Shown piece after piece: positions 58,416 through 64,000 of a stretch of DNA of 64,000 bases. The notes under the pieces are model-generated. The model made no database searches and was not told the DNA's origin. It saw only the letters and a list, made by a program, of their open reading frames with translations. This DNA comes from Variovorax paradoxus (lineage in GTDB: Bacteria; Pseudomonadota; Gammaproteobacteria; Burkholderiales; Burkholderiaceae_C). Position numbers and translations under genes: made by a program. The stretch lies in assembly GCA_016806145.1 (NCBI GenBank), contig CP063167.1, positions 616,501 through 680,500 on the forward strand, given 5' to 3'. Within the stretch, counting starts at the first letter, position 1; every line of letters begins with the position of its first letter.

Positions 58416-59126
58416 GTGAACAGCTCCAGAGTGTTCCTGCGCGTCAATCGCGTGGAAGCCGCCCTGTGCGCGAAGGCGCGCGAGGCCACCGTGTCCGACC
58501 TGCACGAGGCGGCCGCGCCACGCGGCATCGGCGGCCTGATGTCCAGCCGCATGCGGCCGATCCAGAAGGGCGCGCGCATCGCGGGACCGGCCGTCACGGC
58601 CTTCTGCGCGCCCGGCGACAACCTGATGATGCACCGCGCGCTCTACCTCGCGCAGCCCGGCGACGTGCTGGTGGTGGTCTGCGACGCCGAGACCTCGGGC
58701 GCCCAATGGGGCGACATGGCGGCACGCTATGCGCTGCGCAAGGGCCTCGCGGGCGTGGTGGTGCAGGGCTGCGTGCGCGACACCGACACGGTGGAGGCGC
58801 TGGGCCTGCCGGTCTGGTCCACCCACGTCCTCTCGATCCATCCCGACAAGTGCGGCCATGGCTTCGTCAACACGCCGGTGGTCTGCGACGGCGTGCTGGT
58901 GCAGCCGGGCGACCTGGTGATGGCCGATGGCGACGGCGTGGTCTGCGTGCCGCGCCGCGACGCCGGCGAGGTCGTCGAGGCCGCGCTCGCGCGCATGCGC
59001 AAGGAAGAAGAGATGGCGCGCGCGGTCGAGCGCGGCGAGGCCGTGTGGGACCTGGGCGGCTCGGCGGCGAGCTATGCGGCGATGAGCGTCGAGGAGATTG
59101 ATGCGGCGTTCGATGACGTGCGCTGA
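58416..59126 (+). CDS. RraA-family aldolase/decarboxylase
   Basis: This 236-residue protein has the RraA/HMG-aldolase fold. GARIAGPAVTAFCAPGDNLM, GDMAARYALRKGLAGVVVQGCVRDTD (with the substrate-binding Arg-Asp) and the acidic PGDLVMADGDGVVCVP metal region are present. Family enzymes cleave 4-hydroxy-4-methyl-2-oxoglutarate or 4-carboxy-4-hydroxy-2-oxoadipate, or decarboxylate oxaloacetate; others bind RNase E, but the residues here fit an enzyme. The start is GTG at 58416. It is the last gene of the unit and would give pyruvate-type products. Confidence 0.88.
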   Translation: MNSSRVFLRVNRVEAALCAKAREATVSDLHEAAAPRGIGGLMSSRMRPIQKGARIAGPAVTAFCAPGDNLMMHRALYLAQPGDVLVVVCDAETSGAQWGDMAARYALRKGLAGVVVQGCVRDTDTVEALGLPVWSTHVLSIHPDKCGHGFVNTPVVCDGVLVQPGDLVMADGDGVVCVPRRDAGEVVEAALARMRKEEEMARAVERGEAVWDLGGSAASYAAMSVEEIDAAFDDVR

Positions 59127-59411
59127 GTGAAGGCGTCGCCGGTGCTCGCGACCAGGCGTTCAGGTCTTAGCCATGACTCAAGCTGCGCGAGCAGTCCATG
59201 TGACAGATTGCCAAGGATGGCGAAAACCACCGCAGCATGACTTGTGCAGCAAAAAAGTGACGCACCGCAAAAGCGACATCGCGGCGCGCCCCGGCAAGCT
59301 CACGCGCGCGCTGCGCGACATAGTTATCCAAAGACTCGTTCAGTAAGTACATGACCGAACTCGGACGCTGGCGCCGCCGCGGGGTGGAAGCTGACCGGCA
59401 CGTGCCCCTGC
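59127..59411. other. 285-base region before the AbiE pair, weak coding signal
   Basis: No reliable gene is seen. A minus-strand frame from 59352 to 59167 (61 residues, starting MYLLNESLDNYVAQ) has less GC-rich codons than its neighbours, but I recognise nothing in it and it lacks a ribosome site. It may be a decayed fragment that came with the toxin-antitoxin pair. Confidence 0.3.
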
Positions 59412-60278
59412 TCAAGGAGCGTGAAGCGATCCAGCTTTTCGCATGTCCGGCCCGAGCCGGCCGCGCAGCAGCACGACCACGTCGACCAAGGGGCGCGATG
59501 GCATGTCGTTTTTCTTGAGGAACGCGTGCCATAGCGCCTGTCGGGATGGATCATTTGCGTACTCATCGCTCAAGCCCACCGGCAACGACCTTGGCACCGC
59601 CATGCCGCGCCGCATGAACGTCGCGGCAATGGCATTGGCCAACATGTCGTCATCCAGGTCCTCGCGCTCCAGCAAGACCATCAGGTCCAGGTAGTCCTTG
59701 AGACGACTGTTGGTCATGCCCAGCACGACGATCGCATGAAGCTTCTCGGAAACAACGGTATAGGCCGGATAAGTGCGAAGGCGAGGCGCCGGCAGATCGG
59801 CGATGAGGACGGGATAGATCGCATCGGCGGGTCCTGGCGTGATGGCGTCGCCAAAGCCGACGTCGATCTGCGTCTTGCAGCGAGCGCGCGCCACGTCGGC
59901 ATCGATCAAGACCCGCGCCCCGGCATAGCCGGCATCTTTGCGAATCTCCGAGACCCTGATCGAAGCCGGATCGAAGCTGATGCCATCGTCCACCCGCACG
60001 CTCGCGATATCACGGAAGGCCTGGGCCATGGACGCCAGATCGCTGGCACCGAAACCGAGCAGATCGGCATCGCGCGTCGCGCGGTGCGGCATGTCGTACC
60101 AAAGCGTGAACAGCAGCGCGCCCTTGAGCACGAAGCGATCGGCATGCACCGACTCGCCAAGGCGGTAGAGCATGCGTTCCAGGGCGAAGCGCACCAGCAC
60201 CTGGTTGAAGTCGACGCCCTGGGCCTTGGCGATGTTGAGCAGGCGCGCTCGCACGGAGGCCGACAAGTCCTTGCTCAC
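59412..60278 (-). CDS. abiEii: AbiEii-type nucleotidyltransferase toxin
   Basis: The 288-residue protein has the AbiEii nucleotidyltransferase features: FVLKGALLFTLW, HRATRDADLLGFG, the central ADVARARCKTQIDVGFGD and the later VVSEKLHAIVVLGMTNSRLKDYLDLMVL (seen as SEKLHAIV and RLKDYLDLM). AbiE systems are two-gene phage-defence toxin-antitoxin modules in which AbiEii modifies RNA when AbiEi fails to hold it back. The start is a GTG at 60278, within the AbiEi stop (GTGA overlap). The last ~20 residues are of uncertain origin. Confidence 0.85.
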   Translation of the reverse strand: MSKDLSASVRARLLNIAKAQGVDFNQVLVRFALERMLYRLGESVHADRFVLKGALLFTLWYDMPHRATRDADLLGFGASDLASMAQAFRDIASVRVDDGISFDPASIRVSEIRKDAGYAGARVLIDADVARARCKTQIDVGFGDAITPGPADAIYPVLIADLPAPRLRTYPAYTVVSEKLHAIVVLGMTNSRLKDYLDLMVLLEREDLDDDMLANAIAATFMRRGMAVPRSLPVGLSDEYANDPSRQALWHAFLKKNDMPSRPLVDVVVLLRGRLGPDMRKAGSLHAP

Positions 60279-60880
60279 TCGATGGCCTCCAGGTAGGGAC
60301 GCATCACATTGGCGACGCGGCAGATCCTCGCGTAGTGCCAAAGCTCGTCCGCCGACGCCTTGCGCTGGGCCCGCGCATCTCGAAGGGCTTCGAGCGCCAC
60401 ATCCAGGCCGATCTTGTTGCGGTGCTTGAAGCAATCCACCACGGTCTTGGCCACGCCGTAGACACGCAGTGGCACCTGGTCTCGCTCGACTACCTCGATG
60501 CCCGCCGAATAGGCTTCGCCGGAAACCTGGACCATCTTGAGCGGCGGGTAGGCGATCCTCGGGACATGGCTGCCGCGCGGCATTGCGATCCAGACCTGGC
60601 GCGGCAGCTGCGTGGTGAGCTCATGGAACTGCAGGGCGGTGAGCAGGCAGAACACGGCCTGGGGAACCTTGGTGGCGATCGCCGCAAGGCTCTCATGTTC
60701 GGAGCCTCCCGGTTCGGGCAGGCGGTAGAGACCGCGTCCCACCTTCTCCAGCAGGCCTGCATCCGTCATGCGCGTCAGCGCCACACGGGGCGTATTGGTG
60801 GCGTCCAGATCGCTGGCGCGGAGCATCCCCTTGCGCCGGAGCAGATCGAGAATTCGTTGAGCGTGGGTGTCCTGGCGCAC
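60275..60880 (-). CDS. abiEi: AbiEi-type antitoxin/repressor
   Basis: This 201-residue protein has an N-terminal winged helix (AQRILDLLRRKGMLRASDL, then TRMTDAGLLEKVGRGLYRLP) and the C-terminal AbiEi domain with GVAKTVVDCFKHRNKIGLDVALEAL. AbiEi proteins repress their own promoter by binding inverted repeats. The large palindrome at 60893-60942 lies just upstream. It overlaps the toxin gene by four bases. Confidence 0.85.
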   Translation of the reverse strand: MRQDTHAQRILDLLRRKGMLRASDLDATNTPRVALTRMTDAGLLEKVGRGLYRLPEPGGSEHESLAAIATKVPQAVFCLLTALQFHELTTQLPRQVWIAMPRGSHVPRIAYPPLKMVQVSGEAYSAGIEVVERDQVPLRVYGVAKTVVDCFKHRNKIGLDVALEALRDARAQRKASADELWHYARICRVANVMRPYLEAIE

Positions 60881-60892
60881 GGTGTCCGCAGT

Positions 60893-60942
60893 ATGTTCCT
60901 TTTTTTCGTTATTTTCTACTATTTGACGAAATTAAGGAACAT
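60893..60942. promoter_or_regulatory. nested palindrome upstream of abiEi
   Basis: The outer arms ATGTTCCTT (60893-60901) and AAGGAACAT (60934-60942) are a perfect 9-base inverted repeat. The inner arms TTTCGT (60904-60909) and ACGAAA (60926-60931) form a second perfect repeat. The whole block is AT-rich. It starts 13 bases before abiEi and should contain the promoter and the AbiEi operator. Confidence 0.65.
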
Positions 60943-61014
60943 CCACAAAGCTTGCCGATCCGTGCGGGACGACCGTGCCCGAGGCCTGAACAAGCGCGCT
61001 GTCCAGCCCCCCGG

Positions 61015-61137
61015 ACCACGCGCGAAGTGCGCCTGAACGACGCCGGGCAGTTGCTGCTGCGGCGCAGCGCGGCGCTCGTGAATCTCGCCTGCCGCATCCA
61101 GTCGGAGTTCGAGGCGCTCGCGCCGCCACGGTGCTGA
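61015..61137 (+). pseudogene. LysR regulator remnant
   Basis: Reading the plus strand gives RTTREVRLNDAGQLLLRRS and AALVNLACRIQSEFEALAP before a stop. This is the end of a LysR helix-turn-helix domain (usual form RTTRxVRLTDAGQxLL) and the start of the linker helix. The first ~50 residues and the whole sensor domain are missing. The piece begins at the edge of the AbiE region, so the parent gene may have been broken when that region came in. Confidence 0.6.
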
Positions 61138-61163
61138 GCGCTGTGCCCGACCGGTGTCGCCCC

Positions 61164-62627
61164 TCAGGGCGCCGCGACACACCTCCAAGCAATCAAATCC
61201 CGCGCCGTCGGAATCTCCCCCGAAGCATTGCGCGCCAGCGAAGGCGCGCCACCCCGCGCCTGGTCGTCGTGCACCCAGCGGTCGAGATCGGCCAGCGCGT
61301 TCCAGTTCAGCTGCAGGGGCGTGAGGCCGAGCCGCTTGAGCACGGCATTCGTGTTGTAGAAGCCGTGGCTGTAGTCCTCGACGAAATAGGCGCGCACGGT
61401 GTTGCGGATGTCGCCGGCCGCGACCTGTCCGCCCGCGGGCAGGCCGTTCAGCTGCCTGACGAATTCGCCGGCCTGCGTGCAGGGCACGAGGAAGTCGGAG
61501 GTGCCCTGGTAGATCACGATCTTTTTGCCCTTGCCGCCGTCCCGCTTCTGCCGCGCCGACATCCGCAGGAAGGGCACGAGCTCGTCGGGCCGCACGTTCC
61601 ACACCGGGGCCAGCTGGTCGAGCAGCCGGTGGTAGCCGTCGTAGTCGGCGCCCGATTCGATCGCGACGTCGGCCAGGTAGCGTGAGGTCGCGCCCAGGCC
61701 GTCGCTCAGGGTCTGGGGCGACACGTCCTGGCCGAACAGGCTGGTGAGCATGGCCGAGGCGCTGGCCCAGTTGGTCGTCCAGTCGTTGACGGTGTCGGGC
61801 ACCTGCAGGGTCTTCAGCAGGTTGGTCTCGTCGACCGGCGGCGCACCCGCCACGATGCCGTCGTAGGCGTCGGGCCAGTTGGCGATGGCCTTGAGCGCCT
61901 GGCGGCCGCCGGTGGAGATGCCGACGAAGTAGGTGTCGGTGGGCGCCGCGCCGGTGAGCTTCTTCAGCAGGTACAGGCCGACGTCGAGCGATTTCTTGAT
62001 CGAGTCCTGCCCGAAGTTCTTCACCATCTCCTGCTTCGCGACATCGGAGAGCTTGCGGCCCGGGCGCACGAAGTCGGGATCGAAGGCGCCGTTCGAGCCG
62101 TCGGCACCCGCGTCGCTGAGCACCACGGCATAGTTGGCCAGCGCCATGCCCTGCAGCGGCAGCGCGAACTGCTGGCTGGTCTGCGTGCCCGCGGCGACCA
62201 CGTCGGACTTCCAGGCGAAGCCGCCGCCGCCGAGCTGCACGAACTTCCCGTTCCACTGCGCCGGGATGTAGATCTGGTAGTTGATGTCACGCACACGGTA
62301 GCTCGGGTCCTTCACGGCCGGGTCGACGCCGCCGGGCGAGGTGGGCTGGATCGTGCCCTTGACCAGGCAGTAGGCCGGCAGCGCGAGCCAGACCTGCTGG
62401 ACGGACGTGACCTTGAAGCCGCCGGTCTTCGGCGAGGGAAAGCGGCTGCCGCGAAAGCCGTCGAGCACGGCGTCGCCGTACTGCGAACCATCGAGCTGGT
62501 TCGAGCAGGTGCGCACGAGGGTGTTGGAAATGTCGTTGGCCGCCTGGGCCCACGAGGCGAGTGCGCCGCAGGCCAGCGCCACGAGCAGCGAGCGGATGCA
62601 CCGCGCGAGGTTCTCTGTCTTGGTCAA
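61164..62627 (-). CDS. tannase/feruloyl esterase-family protein, cysteine-less catalytic site
   Basis: This 487-residue exported esterase has a signal peptide ending ASWAQA near residue 29. The catalytic triad can be placed at Ser238 (GISTGGRQ), Asp378 (QGTSDFLVP) and His421 (DYSHGFY). In the family, a Cys before the Ser and a Cys after the His form a disulfide; here they are Ile237 and Gly422. The start is taken as TTG at 62627 because GGAG lies 8 bases upstream and no ATG gives a signal peptide; an ATG at 62744 is possible but adds a non-signal sequence. It would hydrolyse aromatic or hydroxyalkanoate esters in the periplasm; substrate unknown. Confidence 0.83.
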   Translation of the reverse strand: MTKTENLARCIRSLLVALACGALASWAQAANDISNTLVRTCSNQLDGSQYGDAVLDGFRGSRFPSPKTGGFKVTSVQQVWLALPAYCLVKGTIQPTSPGGVDPAVKDPSYRVRDINYQIYIPAQWNGKFVQLGGGGFAWKSDVVAAGTQTSQQFALPLQGMALANYAVVLSDAGADGSNGAFDPDFVRPGRKLSDVAKQEMVKNFGQDSIKKSLDVGLYLLKKLTGAAPTDTYFVGISTGGRQALKAIANWPDAYDGIVAGAPPVDETNLLKTLQVPDTVNDWTTNWASASAMLTSLFGQDVSPQTLSDGLGATSRYLADVAIESGADYDGYHRLLDQLAPVWNVRPDELVPFLRMSARQKRDGGKGKKIVIYQGTSDFLVPCTQAGEFVRQLNGLPAGGQVAAGDIRNTVRAYFVEDYSHGFYNTNAVLKRLGLTPLQLNWNALADLDRWVHDDQARGGAPSLARNASGEIPTARDLIAWRCVAAP

Positions 62628-62796
62628 GATGTGTCTCCAACGTGATCGGTTCGAATTCACAAGACCCCACGCCTGAGCCGGAGCGGGGACCACGCCTTCT
62701 TCCAGAGGCGGTGAAATTCTTGATCGCGCTGGAATGGACCGCACTATCCCTGCGGCGCCAATCGAATGACTTCGGGCGCCCGTGGCCCGCGACGCC

Positions 62797-64000
62797 TCAA
62801 GCCTCGCGCCGGATCTGCGGCGCGGGCAATCCCTCGATCATCACGTTGAGGCAGGCGGGCTTGCCGCTGGCGAGCGCGCGCCGTGCCGCGTCGGGCAGTG
62901 CATCGGCCTCGGTGACGAGTTCGCCGTGCGCGCCGAAGGCCTGCGCCACCGCGTCGTAGCGCGTGGGCTGCAGCTCGCAGCCGATCAGCCGCTCGGGCCC
63001 GTAGTCGCGCAGCTGGATCTGGTATTCGGCGTTCCAGCGCGCATCGTTGCCCACCACGGCCACGAAGGGCAGGCGGTGCCGGATGGCGGTGTCGAACTCG
63101 GCGATGTGGAAGCCCACGGTGCCGTCGCCCATGACGGCGATCACCGGCGCCTCGGGCTGCGCGCAGCGCGCGCCGAGCGCATAGGCGAGTCCCGCGCCAA
63201 TCGCGCCCGCCACCCCGTTGTTGACGCGGTGCGGCGCGCTCAGGCAGGCCATTGCCCACTGGCCGATCTCGCCGCCATCGCAGACCAGCACCGACTCGGG
63301 ATGGCTGTCGAGCAGCGCTTGCAGCGGCCGCAGCATCTGCACCGGATGCAGGCGCTGCGGCAGCGAGGCGCGCGCGTCGTCCCAGGCGGCGGGGCGGTAG
63401 GCCAGCCATGCATGCGCTTCCCGCAGCCACGACGGATCCCTGGCGCCAGCCGCGGCCGCTGTCAGCGCCCGCATCGCCGGCCAGGCATCGGCCTGCGCTT
63501 CGGTGCGCAGGCGCTCGCCGAGGGCACGGCGGCTGCGCGCGAGTTCATCGGCATCGGGATCGATCTGGTGGACCCGTGCATCGGCAGCCAACGCGGCGCC
63601 GAACTTCAGCGTGAAGTCCAGCCGCTTGCCCAGCAGCAGCACGCAGTCCGCGCGCGCCAGCAGCTGCGCGAAGGCGCCGAGGCTCGCATCGCCGATGCCG
63701 CGCGGGCTCTCCATGCCGGCGACCGGCACGCCCGTGGCCTGCTCCAGCGCGGCGATCAGCGCGCGCCCATCGCGCGTGAGGCAGGAGGGGCCCGCGAGGA
63801 TCAGCGGACGCTCGGCCTCGGCGAGCTGCCGGGCCAGCTCGGTCGCGAGCGCCGGGTCGAGCAGCCGCGGCTCGGGCGCGAAGGCTTCCGGGCCGAAAGC
63901 GGGCACGGTGGCCGCGCCCTCGAGCACGTCGCTCGGCAGGCTCAGGTGCACCGGGCCGGGCCGCCCCGACTTCGCGATACGGATGGCCTTGGCGACATCG
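62797..64000 (-). CDS. thiamine-diphosphate-dependent enzyme (acetolactate synthase-like), 5' end outside window
   Basis: About 401 residues of the C-terminal part are present. The frame stays open to base 64000 and there reads GRPGPVHLSLPSDV, which normally ends the pyrimidine domain, so the N-terminal ~170 residues lie beyond the window. The central domain (LAEAERPLILAGPSC) and the TPP-binding domain follow, with GDGTVGFHIAEFDTAI and NDARWNAEY as the GDG-Asn motif. Family members include acetolactate synthase, benzoylformate decarboxylase and oxalyl-CoA decarboxylase-like enzymes. The exact reaction is not decided by this part. Confidence 0.82.
   Translation of the reverse strand, partial: DVAKAIRIAKSGRPGPVHLSLPSDVLEGAATVPAFGPEAFAPEPRLLDPALATELARQLAEAERPLILAGPSCLTRDGRALIAALEQATGVPVAGMESPRGIGDASLGAFAQLLARADCVLLLGKRLDFTLKFGAALAADARVHQIDPDADELARSRRALGERLRTEAQADAWPAMRALTAAAAGARDPSWLREAHAWLAYRPAAWDDARASLPQRLHPVQMLRPLQALLDSHPESVLVCDGGEIGQWAMACLSAPHRVNNGVAGAIGAGLAYALGARCAQPEAPVIAVMGDGTVGFHIAEFDTAIRHRLPFVAVVGNDARWNAEYQIQLRDYGPERLIGCELQPTRYDAVAQAFGAHGELVTEADALPDAARRALASGKPACLNVMIEGLPAPQIRREA

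Noticed and set aside
59167..59352. A 61-residue minus-strand frame as a third gene of the AbiE locus
   Set aside because: It has no ribosome site, no known domain, and conflicts with other short frames there; described only as a possible decayed fragment.
1..64000. tRNA, rRNA, riboswitch, IS element, phage or integrase genes
   Set aside because: I looked for cloverleaf-like, rRNA-like and transposase/integrase-like sequence while reading and found none that I could support; a covariance-model and IS search would be needed to exclude them.

Overview
The window is about 64 kb of very GC-rich DNA with dense, often overlapping genes. It looks like chromosomal accessory or catabolic DNA of a betaproteobacterium of the Comamonadaceae (Variovorax-like). 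The grounds are three Bug-type tricarboxylate-transporter binding proteins, a LivM-LivG fusion, many CaiB-type CoA transferases and LysR/IclR/TetR regulators, and a full-length fused indolepyruvate:ferredoxin oxidoreductase. This placement rests on gene families and style only, not on a marker gene. No rRNA, tRNA, CRISPR array, IS element or phage gene was recognised.

Region 1 (0-8.1 kb, minus strand) is a tyrosine/homogentisate module. A Bug protein, 4-hydroxyphenylpyruvate dioxygenase, a YciI-like protein, homogentisate dioxygenase, an FAH-family hydrolase, a D-2-hydroxyacid dehydrogenase-type FAD oxidase and an ABC_sub_bind lipid/amino-acid-type binding protein lie in one array. It is preceded by a MarR gene and a MarR-type palindrome.

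Region 2 (8.1-27.8 kb, minus strand except an Lrp gene) is the most interesting part. It holds a giant arylpyruvate:ferredoxin oxidoreductase and a Liv-type ABC importer. It also holds a single-subunit ferritin-like diiron oxygenase with its [2Fe-2S]/FAD reductase. A seven-gene operon completes it: MaoC hydratase, PaaG-like crotonase, DUF35 protein, Cys-less thiolase, PaaN-like aldehyde dehydrogenase, PaaK-like ligase and CoA transferase. These genes look like an unusual version of the 'epoxy-/oxepin-CoA' way of opening aromatic rings (paa/box logic). The multicomponent PaaABCDE oxygenase appears to be replaced by one diiron protein, and PaaZ is split into separate MaoC and ALDH proteins. The same palindrome, CCGTCCGGACGG with AT-rich flanks, occurs at the promoters of all three transcription units. 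It occurs a fourth time between a TetR gene and an orphan binding protein at 36 kb, so the TetR protein is the likely regulator of the set.

Region 3 (27.8-41.3 kb) is mixed. It contains a small hypothetical gene, a glycine-rich autotransporter, a TetR/SDR divergent pair and a DMT exporter/LysR divergent pair. It also contains the TetR/binding-protein pair just mentioned, and a YheO-type regulator facing an exported PLP enzyme plus a lipoprotein RidA homologue. A Phd/PIN-type toxin-antitoxin pair closes the region.

Region 4 (41.3-47.8 kb, minus strand) carries TctA/TctB without a neighbouring TctC, a TctE/TctD-like two-component system, a soluble PQQ sugar dehydrogenase and a LysR regulator.

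Region 5 (47.9-59.1 kb, plus strand) has two catabolic operons. The first holds an FMNH2-dependent monooxygenase, flavin reductase, Bug protein, two CitE-like lyases and a CoA transferase. The second, after an IclR gene, holds an FMN hydroxyacid oxidase, Bug protein, TauD-type dioxygenase and RraA-type aldolase.

Region 6 (59.1-64 kb) contains an AbiE toxin-antitoxin pair with a large palindromic promoter, a LysR gene remnant, a tannase-family esterase lacking the family's usual disulfide cysteines, and a TPP-dependent enzyme cut by the window end.
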